Source of the DNA: Nitrospira sp.
GTDB lineage: Bacteria; Nitrospirota; Nitrospiria; Nitrospirales; Nitrospiraceae
NCBI GenBank assembly: GCA_016715825.1
Contig: JADJXO010000013.1
Location: forward strand, 310,001-374,000
DNA length: 64,000 bases
Reading direction: 5' to 3'
A model generated the notes under the pieces. The model was not told where the DNA came from. It saw only the letters and a list, made by a program, of their open reading frames with translations, and did no database searches. Position 1 is the first letter of the stretch. Every line of letters begins with the position of its first letter. Position numbers and translations under genes: made by a program. Shown one piece after another: positions 55,502 through 63,489 of this stretch.

Positions 55502-56008
55502 TTAGTTATTTCGGTAATCGTCGTCCAACAAATCTTCCGACTTCCCGATCAGCTCGTCTCCGTCATCATCGGCGTCAAGTCCTAATTCTTCTTGTACTTC
55601 GTCCTCATCGATCTCATCTTCCATTTCCAACTCATCACCGATCATCTCATCTTCATCGAGATCGACGTCCTCAGGCTCGACTGCCATAGCCGGCTTGGTC
55701 ACCACCGGCTTGCGTGGAGCAACATCCTCCTCTTGAGGAACCAGATTGTTAGCAGGCACGCTGGTTCGAGGAGATGAGGGGGTAGTCTTCTTCCTGGAAG
55801 ATTTCGAGGCTGCTCTAGCCGGTTTTTTGACAGGTTTTTTCTTTGCTACCGGCTTGGACTTCTTGACGGCCACGCGCTTTTTCACGGTCTTCTTTGCCGC
55901 CGTTTTTTTTGCCACGGTCTTCTTTGGCGCTCTCTTCTTCGGTGCTGATGCGGCTTTCTTCTTACCAGACGGCTTCTTCGTGACGGCCTTTTTGTTCTTC
56001 TTCGCCAT
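55502..56008 (-). CDS. Histone-H1-like basic protein with acidic tail
   Basis: A protein of 168 aa from the ATG at 56008 (AGGAGG eight bases upstream). Residues 1-80 are almost entirely Lys, Ala, Pro, Val and Arg in KKxxAKK-type repeats, as in H1-like DNA-binding proteins. Residues 110-168 are strongly acidic (DEDEMIGDELEMEDEIDEDEV, LLDDDY). The two halves have opposite charge. It may compact DNA, with the tail damping binding. Low complexity makes homology assignment unreliable. Confidence 0.75.
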   Translation of the reverse strand: MAKKNKKAVTKKPSGKKKAASAPKKRAPKKTVAKKTAAKKTVKKRVAVKKSKPVAKKKPVKKPARAASKSSRKKTTPSSPRTSVPANNLVPQEEDVAPRKPVVTKPAMAVEPEDVDLDEDEMIGDELEMEDEIDEDEVQEELGLDADDDGDELIGKSEDLLDDDYRNN

Positions 56009-56297
56009 TCCGATCCCTCCTCTTCGTTTCAGCGCGGCGCAACGGCCTCCATCTAGCATGAACGAATAGCCTCTTGCAACCACCCCGATCCAATTTTTGA
56101 GCGACCAGCTGCGTTCTCATTGCTTCGGATCCAACAATACCCCGAGTCATCACCGACCCGGTTGGTTTCATGCGCACAGACCATGGAAGGCATCACACCT
56201 CCCAGGCTTCGCCACGTGCTAAAATGACGATACAAGGATGGACAGAATCCTTTACCCGTTTGTTGCGTCTCACGACGAGAACGTCTTATTTTACTGA

Positions 56298-56687
56298 GTG
56301 ATTCCTTTCGTGAATCGGATACTTATCATCCTATTCGTTGGATGGGCAGGCCTCGGCTCAACCAACATGGCACTAGATACATCCCTGCCAGTACGGATCA
56401 TGATGGAGGACGGCTCTCCCTACTATATCCCGATCGCCCCAACGATTGAGAGCCACACCCCTATTCAGTGGGACAATCCGACACCGACTCACCACACAGT
56501 TACCCATAGCGGCTGCCAAAACGATGGTAGCTCGTGCTTGTTCGATTCCGGAGCAGTATCTCCCGGGTCGTCTTTCAGCGTTCCAGGCTTGCCGGCCGGT
56601 CGTTACACCTACCACTGCCGGATCCATCCCATCATGCGAGGTCAGCTGATCGTCACCGACAGTCCATCAACCCCTTCTCAACTATAA
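56298..56687 (+). CDS. Exported plastocyanin-like cupredoxin
   Basis: A protein of 129 aa. A GTG start gives a signal peptide (VNRILIILFVGWAGLGS). The beta sandwich carries the copper ligands: His in HHTVTHSG, then Cys, His and Met in YHCRIHPIMRG, the type 1 copper arrangement. It is likely a small periplasmic electron carrier. It is followed by the methyltransferase gene 83 bases downstream, but no functional link is apparent. Confidence 0.85.
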   Translation: MIPFVNRILIILFVGWAGLGSTNMALDTSLPVRIMMEDGSPYYIPIAPTIESHTPIQWDNPTPTHHTVTHSGCQNDGSSCLFDSGAVSPGSSFSVPGLPAGRYTYHCRIHPIMRGQLIVTDSPSTPSQL

Positions 56688-56770
56688 GTTGCATGCACTT
56701 TGCTCTCTTGCAGGACCGGTGATGGCTCCTGTAGTCTGCCGATGTCTGACACAGACGGTTCCCCGCCATC

Positions 56771-58258
56771 ATGAAACCTGCTGCCATCCACAAACCCCAT
56801 GACTTAACGGGTGAGACCCGAGGCCTTCTGGCCTGGCACATCCCTGATCTGGTGGTCTACCAACACAGCTTCGACGAATGGTGGTTGGCACCCCTCGATG
56901 ACAACCTGCCGCTGATCCGGCTGAACCGTACCGGGCTTGGCCTGCTCCAGGCGATGAACGGCCATACGACGGTCGGGGCACTTGTTGAACAGTATGGCGC
57001 CAAGATTTGCGGGCCCGAGGGACAACCTGGCGAATGGCACCTTGCGCGATGGGCAACTCCCAACTACTCACTCTGTTATTACGGGACCGCACCACCCGGC
57101 GGTCATCGGCATAAAGCCAAATGGGATACCCTCTTACAACAAGTCCGCGAAGGCTGGTCTGGGCGAGAAGAATTTGAGGGAGAGCACCATCTGGAAACGT
57201 TCCATGTGCATGAGTTGGCCCAGAGCGACGGAGATGATCGTCACTTTGACCTGATTGAAACCACCGTCTCTCACCTGTTCCGTGAGCCAAGCGAAGCTCT
57301 CGCTGGCTTGACCTACGGGCAGCTTCTCATGCGGCAACTCCGGCGGTTAGGCTGGTTCAATCCCAAACCAAAGGTTCTACTGGAAATCGGCGGGGGCTTG
57401 GGGTACGTCGCACAGGAACTGGGCAAGGGCCTACTCCCCTTCGAGAAACAGGGGATCACCTATTTGTCGCTCGATATCACCGAACCGTTTCTCAAGCTCC
57501 AAGTCTCTCGAGCCAAGGCCGGTGGATGGAAGGTCTCCGGCACCAGGGCAAACGCCGAATCGCTTCCTTTCGCCGATCATTCCGTTGATCTGGTGATCGA
57601 TAATGAAAACATGGCAGACATGACACCGGTGCAATTGAGCAAAAACGAGCTCACATCCGGAGTTGGAGACACACCGCAACATCAAGAGGCCCTGGATTGG
57701 ATCAGACGGCTCCGTTTGCCGATCGAGACGGATCTCCCGGAATCCGTCATCTTTAACTTGGGGCCGATTCGCTTTGTTGCCGAATTGTGGCGAGTCCTCA
57801 AGCCAGGCGGTCGCGCCTTTCTCACCGAATTCGGGATCGAGCAAGGGTGGCCGGCACCCGTGAAGCTACCGGGACATACCGAGTACGAAGTTCAATATAG
57901 CCATATGCGGCAAGCGGTGCGCTGGCTCGGGTTTCAAGAACGGTATCTGTCCCTTCCGCAGTTTCTGGGACTCAAGCCGGACACAAAGGTCCTCTGCACC
58001 GGCGCGACGTACACCCTCCAGCGATTCTGCGAGGCCGTCAACCGACCTTTTTCCGTGCGTGCCTACACGGAAAAGGAGTTACAGGAGGCTTTAGGAGACA
58101 CGCTCCCAAAAGTCCAGGGCCTTCACTACCACGACCTGGCTGATCCAGCCTGGTTCGGCCTTCAAGATTTCAAAGTGCTGCTGTTGGAAAAACCGGGCGG
58201 CACGCCGAAAGCGCAATTCACCGAGCAAAAAGGCTATCGGTGGTATTCGCAGAAGTAA
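56771..58258 (+). CDS. PqqD-like/methyltransferase fusion
   Basis: A protein of 495 aa. Residues about 35-80 (LIRLNRTGLGLLQAMNGHTT) look like a PqqD-type winged fold, often a peptide-binding unit in modified-peptide pathways. Residues about 195-350 form a class I methyltransferase with SAM motif LLEIGGGLGYVAQEL, acidic LSLDIT, and FADHSVDLVIDNENM. A WRVLKPGGRAFLTE motif follows. The last 29 residues (FKVLLLEKPGGTPKAQFTEQ...) are duplicated twice downstream as orphan fragments. Substrate unknown. Confidence 0.72.
   Translation: MKPAAIHKPHDLTGETRGLLAWHIPDLVVYQHSFDEWWLAPLDDNLPLIRLNRTGLGLLQAMNGHTTVGALVEQYGAKICGPEGQPGEWHLARWATPNYSLCYYGTAPPGGHRHKAKWDTLLQQVREGWSGREEFEGEHHLETFHVHELAQSDGDDRHFDLIETTVSHLFREPSEALAGLTYGQLLMRQLRRLGWFNPKPKVLLEIGGGLGYVAQELGKGLLPFEKQGITYLSLDITEPFLKLQVSRAKAGGWKVSGTRANAESLPFADHSVDLVIDNENMADMTPVQLSKNELTSGVGDTPQHQEALDWIRRLRLPIETDLPESVIFNLGPIRFVAELWRVLKPGGRAFLTEFGIEQGWPAPVKLPGHTEYEVQYSHMRQAVRWLGFQERYLSLPQFLGLKPDTKVLCTGATYTLQRFCEAVNRPFSVRAYTEKELQEALGDTLPKVQGLHYHDLADPAWFGLQDFKVLLLEKPGGTPKAQFTEQKGYRWYSQK
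58169..58258 (+). repeat. 3'-end repeat, copy 1 (in the intact methyltransferase gene)
   Basis: The last 29 codons plus stop of the methyltransferase gene (FKVLLLEKPGG...GYRWYSQK). Copies 2 and 3 lie at 58971-59058 and 59790-59879. Each following interval holds one toxin-antitoxin module. Confidence 0.9.
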
Positions 58259-58288
58259 GATCGTTCAGACAAGGGTACCGGTACTGCC

Positions 58289-58573
58289 TCAGGCTGCGAA
58301 TTCGACTCGAATCGTACGTCCAAGGCGCGCCTCAAGGGTGATGAGCATTTCGAGGCTGAATTTGTCCCATTTCCCACGAACGAGATCGGAGACACGCGAT
58401 TGTGCAATACCAAGTCGCTTGGCCGCTTCGGCTTGAGTCAGCTTCTGTTTTTCGATGTAGAGACGAAGATCGCTCATCAAGTTGGAACGCATTTGGAGCA
58501 CAGCCGCTTCAGCCGGATCGAACCCAAGGTCGGCAAACACATTGCCGCTCGATTTCGTCGTGTTCTTTTTCAT
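58289..58573 (-). CDS. XRE-type antitoxin (HigA-like)
   Basis: A protein of 94 aa with a helix-turn-helix in residues about 45-75 (KLTQAEAAKRLGIAQSRVSDLVRGK). It overlaps the toxin gene by 4 bp and lies downstream of it, the toxin-first order of HigBA-type modules. The C-terminus (LIT...GRTIRVEF) is the usual dimer edge of these antitoxins. It should bind the toxin and its own promoter. Confidence 0.88.
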   Translation of the reverse strand: MKKNTTKSSGNVFADLGFDPAEAAVLQMRSNLMSDLRLYIEKQKLTQAEAAKRLGIAQSRVSDLVRGKWDKFSLEMLITLEARLGRTIRVEFAA

Positions 58574-58890
58574 GATCGACCTCCAATCTGACGATACCGT
58601 TTCCGCGCCAACTCAATGTCTTCTCTTCTGGTCTTCCGTGTCTTCTTCTGGAACACATGCAGCACATACACAGTCGTGGCGGATTGGGCCACATAGAACA
58701 CGCGCCATTCTCCCAAGACATGGATGCGAATCTCCCGCACCCCGGCGCCCACCTCGCTCATGGGCCTCCAGTCAGAAGGGTCCAGCCCTCGCTGAATAAA
58801 GCCCAACTCAAGACCAGCCGCCCGCCGGGCCTCCGCAGGAAAACTCCTGGGATCATCACGACTCGACCCAACGAACTCCAGGGCTTTCAT
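58570..58890 (-). CDS. RelE/HigB-type toxin (Gp49 family)
   Basis: A protein of 106 aa. The family core is AGVREIRIHVLGEWRVFYVAQ and VYVLHVFQKKTRKT, ending in a basic helix. Such toxins cleave mRNA at the ribosome. It is paired with the XRE antitoxin gene through an ATGA overlap. It is oriented against the neighbouring methyltransferase gene, so it has its own promoter. Confidence 0.88.
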   Translation of the reverse strand: MKALEFVGSSRDDPRSFPAEARRAAGLELGFIQRGLDPSDWRPMSEVGAGVREIRIHVLGEWRVFYVAQSATTVYVLHVFQKKTRKTRREDIELARKRYRQIGGRS

Positions 58891-58970
58891 CGAAAGCTCT
58901 ATATAAGTTTATTGATAACAGGATCAACGGATATGGATGATCACATTCTGGCTTGTCCAGACTCCTCGGC

Positions 58971-59058
58971 TTCAAGAGACTGTTATTCAAAAGCCCGGCG
59001 GAGCCTCGAAGGCCCAGCTCACCGAGCAAAAGGCTATCGGTGGTATTCGCAGAAATGA
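58971..59058 (+). repeat. 3'-end repeat, copy 2 (orphan, two deletions)
   Basis: 88 bases matching 58169-58258 but lacking two bases (near 58988 and 59030), so the frame is broken. It ends GGCTATCGGTGGTATTCGCAG followed by AAATGA. No gene body precedes it; a toxin-antitoxin module does. Confidence 0.85.
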
Positions 59059-59107
59059 CCGTCAGCCTTAGACAACGAAGCCATTCCCCGCTATAATTGC
59101 CGCCATC

Positions 59108-59311
59108 ATGAGCACGCGATCTACTGTGCGTACGAGACCCCCTAAACGTGGTCGAAAAAGTGCCTCCTCCCTCAAGGCAAGGAAGCCTCGCCCGGTGTGG
59201 GAAGAAATCTTGCGCATCGCCCGAGCTATTCCTGAGCCTGACCTCCACAAACTGCCCACAGATCTCGCCGCTCACCATGACCACTACCTCTACGGCAGCA
59301 ACGGAACGTGA
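59108..59311 (+). CDS. Antitoxin of the PIN-toxin module
   Basis: A protein of 67 aa. A basic N-terminus is followed by VWEEILRIARAIPEPDLHKLPTD and LAAHHDHYLYG, a pattern found in short antitoxins next to PIN toxins (VapB-like). It overlaps the toxin frame by 4 bp. It appears intact while the toxin is interrupted. Confidence 0.8.
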   Translation: MSTRSTVRTRPPKRGRKSASSLKARKPRPVWEEILRIARAIPEPDLHKLPTDLAAHHDHYLYGSNGT

Positions 59312-59724
59312 AACGGCTTTTTGCGGACACAGCGTACTGGATCGCCCTCACCAATTCGTTCGACCAATACCACACCAAAGCCGTTGACGTGTCCTCGACC
59401 TTGGGAAATTGCCATATGTTCACAACGGAGGAAGTTCTTACTGAGTTCCTCAATGCCTTAGCCGACAAAGGACCTCGTGTTCGCTCCGCCGCAGTCGAAA
59501 TGGTCGAAACCATCATTAACAACTCGGGCGTCACTGTGATTCCATAAAGCCGCCGCACATTCAGCCGCAGCCTCGCCTTCTACAAATCCAGACCGGATAA
59601 AGGATACAGCCTGACCGACTGCGGCTCGATGCTGCTCATGCGTGAGCGCCATCTATCAGCGGCTCTGACAACCGACCGGCATTTCGAACAGGAAGGGTTT
59701 ACTGCGTTACTGCGCACTCGATAG
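59308..59724 (+). pseudogene. PIN-domain toxin (VapC-like) with internal stop
   Basis: The frame has 139 codons but is interrupted by TAA at 59545-59547. Before it: MKRLFADTAYWIALTN with the first catalytic Asp, and FTTEEVLTEFLNAL with the Glu. After it, in the same frame: YSLTDCGSMLLM and LTTDRHFEQEGF with the remaining acidic residues. The TAA stands where the family usually has a coding codon such as CAA or CAG. A truncated 79-aa product would lack half of the active site. Confidence 0.85.
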
Positions 59725-59789
59725 GGGCCGACTGCTACCCTACTCCCATCGCAATCTCTCCAATCCCCTCTCGGCTCCGCCTCCTCAAC

Positions 59790-59879
59790 TTCAAAGTACT
59801 GTTACTGGAAAAACCCGGCGGGGCGCCGAAAGCGCAATTCACGGAGAGCAACGGCTATCGGTGGTATTCGCAGAAGTAG
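59790..59879 (+). repeat. 3'-end repeat, copy 3 (orphan, intact frame)
   Basis: 90 bases, 29 codons plus TAG, same length as copy 1. Most differences are at third codon positions; the only protein changes are Thr to Ala and Gln-Lys to Ser-Asn. This pattern means that the copy once belonged to a functional paralogous gene. No gene body precedes it. Confidence 0.88.
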
Positions 59880-59976
59880 ACAACTGCTATCGACATTCAG
59901 CTATAAGCTCTATTTAAACGAGACAACAGAGCTGATGGCTCCCTGCAGAGGCAATGTGTAATTCCAAGTCAGGCAT

Positions 59977-60901
59977 TCAACCATATATGCATTCTTCCAA
60001 CACCTGCCTGCTCTGGGCTACTAAAAGCCGATCAGAAAGAACACGCATCACCTTGTTGTGATTGGCAACTGTCCTTCGAGTCCAGACTCTTCCAGTGGTA
60101 ACAGGCACCAGCCGGTCTTCGAGTGTCGGCTCAGCTAAGACAATCAGAGAATGGGTCCTTGTATTTTTCTTATATTCAGGATGTCGCATAATTAAAAGAT
60201 ATTGCGAACTCAGCGGAAACAACACAACTGTTCCAAGAAGCCCAATACCCGCTTCTGCAGGGGGAAAACATGCCGCATTCCAGAGAGACACAGGACTGTC
60301 AGTTGTAATAAACGCCGCACCATCCTCCGCTTTTATTACTTCCCATTTCATCCGAGCAAACCAGGGATTGAGTTGCCCCATCATTGCCTTCAAATAGATA
60401 AATCCGGCAGACTTTTTCATCTCTAACCGAAATTTTCCCCCAAGAACATCTCTTGTTACATCAGTTGGGCCAAGAAGCAGAATTCGGTCCCTCATCAACC
60501 TTTTACCCATCTCGATCTGCCGAGGGGCTCTGATTCGCTGAAACTCCAAATACAGAAAAATTAGCAAAGACCTGGTCGTCAAGCTCCAAGGGTTGGTTTA
60601 TTAATCGATCTATGACTTTCGCTGCTGCATTCTCCAGTGACTCGCCAACATATTTTTCAAGAAGATCTTGATCTATACCAGGCGGTGCCCATTCCTGGCG
60701 GTAATAATGCCTTTGATGCATCACTTCTTTTGGTCGCTGTCTACGCCATTGGCTGGACTTTCGATCAAAGACATTTAGAAATCCATCAGGATCGACGAAT
60801 CGACCCAAATAAGAGACTGGCACGAAATGATTCTTCTTCCGAATATCGGCTTTGCACTTCAAATTATTCAATCTACCTCGGTTCATACTTGAGCGGCTCA
60901 C
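59977..60901 (-). pseudogene. DUF4238-family gene, frame-broken
   Basis: The N-terminal part (to 60901) has KKNHFVPVSYLGRF, the DUF4238 start (K-HxVP-xYL-xF). The C-terminal part is in another frame: LEFQRIRAPRQIEMGKRLM, FITTDSPVS and FPLSSQYLLIM, typical later blocks. One base too many in the A-run 60555-60559 would explain the break, joining FANF to LYLEFQRI. Function of the family is unknown; it is often found in mobile regions. Error or real decay is open. Confidence 0.72.
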
Positions 60902-60938
60902 CTAAAGGCGAGATTTCAGCGATATTCGGCTTGCATGA

Positions 60939-61781
60939 CTAACGAACATCCTGAGCACAACGAAATCCAAGAAGATATCGTTTCCCATAAGTTCTGGTGG
61001 CGTCTCCCAAGTGGGACGCGGAGGGCAAACCAAGCCCTGGTGTATGTGTATTACTAATCCATGATCCCCCTCGAAGTCTCTTTTCCTCAACCCACTCCCA
61101 TGCATTACCAGCCATATCGTAAAGGCCGTAGGGGCTTCGACCCGCAGCATAACTCGCAACTGGTTTAAGCTTCTCAGCATAGACATTACAAAACGCAAGA
61201 CAAAACTGACCACCATAGTTTGCAAGACTCTTACTGGGCTCCGAATTCCCCCAAGGATATATTCGGCCATCGGTACCGCGTGCTGCTTTTTCCCATTCCT
61301 TCTCGGTTGGGAGGCGCTTCCCGTAGTAATGACAATACTCATTAGCATCTGACCACTCGACACCAATGACGGGCTTGTCCCCATCAAACTCTGGCCTTAC
61401 ATCCCCCCAATGCTCTGGTTTGCTATGATTAGTCGCCTGCATGAATGAAGCATAGAGCTGGGTCGTTACCTCATTTTTGTCTATGTAGAAGGCGGGCAAC
61501 GAGATTGTGACGTTGTCGGTTCCAAAAAGGAATTCCCCTTCTGGTATGAAAACCATGGGCACATCCTCTTCGGTGTACCCAGGCAGATACACGTAACTTT
61601 TCGGGTCCCCTTGAGGCTTGTGAACTTTCTCCTCATCGACACGCCGCTTCTCAACCAATCTTTCCTGCCGTATTGCCTCCTCCCGCAACTGTCTCTCGCG
61701 TTCCCGCTCTCGTCCTAAACGCTCTCGCTTTGCACGCTCTTCTGCTTCCAGAATCCGTTCTCGCTCTTCTTCGCTCTGCAC
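60939..61781 (-). CDS. SUMF1/FGE-fold protein, copy 3
   Basis: A protein of 280 aa from a GTG. Residues 1-50 are a highly charged helix (EEERERILEAEERAKRERLG and similar). The SUMF1 domain follows: MVFIPEGEFLFGTDNV, GKRLPTEKEWEKAARG, SPYGLYDMAGNAWEWVE, LRGGSW, and GFRCA at the end. The catalytic Cys pair is absent. The start lies inside the upstream lipoprotein gene in another frame; one extra base at 61780 would fuse the two as AKGYT-VQSEEE, giving a membrane-anchored protein like copies 1 and 2. Confidence 0.78.
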   Translation of the reverse strand: MQSEEERERILEAEERAKRERLGRERERERQLREEAIRQERLVEKRRVDEEKVHKPQGDPKSYVYLPGYTEEDVPMVFIPEGEFLFGTDNVTISLPAFYIDKNEVTTQLYASFMQATNHSKPEHWGDVRPEFDGDKPVIGVEWSDANEYCHYYGKRLPTEKEWEKAARGTDGRIYPWGNSEPSKSLANYGGQFCLAFCNVYAEKLKPVASYAAGRSPYGLYDMAGNAWEWVEEKRLRGGSWISNTHTPGLGLPSASHLGDATRTYGKRYLLGFRCAQDVR

Positions 61782-62041
61782 GTGTATCCTTTAGCCCTGA
61801 AACAGGCAAAATAAATATCCTTGTTTGTGGCCATTCCTCCAGCCGGCATTCCAGGAGTGGGAGTGATAAGCACGGGCTGTTGGGCTGCCTGTAGGCATTC
61901 AAAGTTATCTCGATCATATTGCTGCTGTGAAAAGTCTAGCTTAGAGAAATAGTACTGATTACTTCCGCAGCCACCGAGCGTCAACAACAGAGCAACTAGC
62001 AGGCTTCCAAAGCGCTTAATGTTTATAGTGTCCATCATCAT
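61715..62041 (-). CDS. Small lipoprotein (possible N-terminal part of the SUMF1 gene)
   Basis: A protein of 108 aa. LLVALLLTLGGCGS is a signal peptide with lipobox Cys at about residue 25. Then come FSQQQYDRDNFECLQAA, a Pro/Gly linker and NKDIYFACFRAKGYT, a pattern seen in small Nitrospira-type lipoproteins. After AKGYT the frame continues with an unlikely basic tail that overlaps the SUMF1 gene. This suggests either a natural overlap or a one-base loss. Confidence 0.6.
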   Translation of the reverse strand: MMMDTINIKRFGSLLVALLLTLGGCGSNQYYFSKLDFSQQQYDRDNFECLQAAQQPVLITPTPGMPAGGMATNKDIYFACFRAKGYTCRAKKSENGFWKQKSVQSESV

Positions 62042-62142
62042 AACTCACCAAGCTCATTTTTATGCCATTTGATTTAGGCGAACGCACCGTTAGCGTTTCA
62101 TGAATTTTAAGTCCTCTGCCATACTGCGCCCAACTTATCAGC

Positions 62143-63093
62143 TTAGCGAATACGTCTTGCAAGATCGATCAGCACGCCTTCTCTCAGCCCCAAATCACTC
62201 ACCAGGCACTCCTGCTGACCCAGCGTCTCCATGATCGTACGGATGATAATTGAGCCAGCGGCGATGACTTCTTCGCGGTTTTTCTCCAGGCCCGGAAGGC
62301 CGACCCGTTCGGCTTTGGTTCTGTTGAGCAACGTCCGCTCCAAGTCGCAAATCATTTCCAGGTTCAGCTGGTAGTTATGGATGCGTGCGGGTTCGTAGGC
62401 CTGAAGCTTCTGAGCCATGGCGGCAAGGGATGTAATCGTACCTGCTGTGCCAACAAATGTCGCCCGTCGATAATTACCCAGTTCAGCAACAGCCGCTTTT
62501 GTTTCTCGCGTTACCCATTCCCGCGCCTGACAGACCTCCTCATCAGTCGGTGGGTCGTGATGCAGCATCCGCTCGCAGAGGCGGACGACTCCAATATCAA
62601 TTGACTGCACGATCGGCTTCCAACCTGGCCTGTCCAGAATAAATTCCGTGCTCCCGCCCCCGATGTCCAATGCCAGGATGTCCGTTACCCCAGTCGGCAG
62701 GCCTGAACGAATCCCGAGCAAGGTCCGCCGGGCTTCTTCGTCACCCGTAATGACTTCGACGTGAAACCCAGCCTCCCGCTTCACCCGTTCAAGAAACTCC
62801 TGGCGATTGCCCGCATCACGAACCGCGCTCGTCGCCACGACGGCAATAGCCTCAACATGATAGCCATTGATGACGTTGTGCCATTCTTGTAGGCAGGTAA
62901 TGGTCCGATCCATGGCGGCTGAACTCAATCGTTTGGTCTGATCAACCCCCTCGCCCAGCCGGAGAATGCGCCGTTCCGATTGAAGTTCTTTGAGAGGCTG
63001 GCCGGAGGTGAGGTCTGCGATTAGCAAGCGACAGGTGAGGGTGCCTATATCAATACCGGCAAATCGGCGCGTTAGCCGAGGCGGTTCGGTCAT
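62143..63093 (-). CDS. ppx: Exopolyphosphatase / pppGpp phosphatase (Ppx/GppA)
   Basis: A protein of 316 aa, ASKHA fold. Motifs are AGIDIGTLTCRLLIAD (phosphate 1), LALDIGGGSTEFIL (phosphate 2) and VVATSAVRDAGN. It corresponds to the shorter Ppx/GppA form without the C-terminal HD-like domains. It would hydrolyse polyphosphate or pppGpp in the cytoplasm. It overlaps the next upstream gene by 4 bp. Confidence 0.92.
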   Translation of the reverse strand: MTEPPRLTRRFAGIDIGTLTCRLLIADLTSGQPLKELQSERRILRLGEGVDQTKRLSSAAMDRTITCLQEWHNVINGYHVEAIAVVATSAVRDAGNRQEFLERVKREAGFHVEVITGDEEARRTLLGIRSGLPTGVTDILALDIGGGSTEFILDRPGWKPIVQSIDIGVVRLCERMLHHDPPTDEEVCQAREWVTRETKAAVAELGNYRRATFVGTAGTITSLAAMAQKLQAYEPARIHNYQLNLEMICDLERTLLNRTKAERVGLPGLEKNREEVIAAGSIIIRTIMETLGQQECLVSDLGLREGVLIDLARRIR

Positions 63094-63413
63094 TGCTCAA
63101 TCCGAATCTGGTTCATTTCCGTTTCTAGCTTTTTCTGCGACTCCTTGAGTCCATCAACCTGTTTGACGAGACGGACAATCTCGGCGTCGTACACCACCCG
63201 CTCCGCTGTTTCGCCCCGCTCCTTCATGTCGACGGCCCGCTCGCCGATATCTTTGTACAGATCGGAAAGTTGCTGTTCCAGTTTGCGAAGTTCCAACCGC
63301 ATGCGGAGCAATTCTGTCTCCTCCAGCGCACGCCCTGCCGCATGGACGGTCCCCAGGCGCAACGTCGCGATCCCAGCGCGCAAGTCATCTTTCAACCGCT
63401 GCAGGAAACCCAT
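63090..63413 (-). CDS. Small coiled-coil protein
   Basis: A protein of 107 aa, nearly all helical with heptads (LRLELRKLEQQLSDLYKDIGERAVDMKERG, then LVKQVDGLKESQKKLETEM). No membrane span. It overlaps ppx by 4 bp, so the two are translationally coupled. No named family was recognised. Confidence 0.72.
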   Translation of the reverse strand: MGFLQRLKDDLRAGIATLRLGTVHAAGRALEETELLRMRLELRKLEQQLSDLYKDIGERAVDMKERGETAERVVYDAEIVRLVKQVDGLKESQKKLETEMNQIRIEQ

Positions 63414-63489
63414 ACGAACTCCTGACCAACAAGGTGACAGGTCTCAAGCTGACAAGCCGAAATTCCATCATGTCAGCCTGCCGGCGATT

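Noticed and set aside
58657..59058. Plus-strand 133-codon frame ending like the methyltransferase
   Set aside because: It is antisense to the toxin gene and only its last codons match, through the orphan 3'-end repeat.
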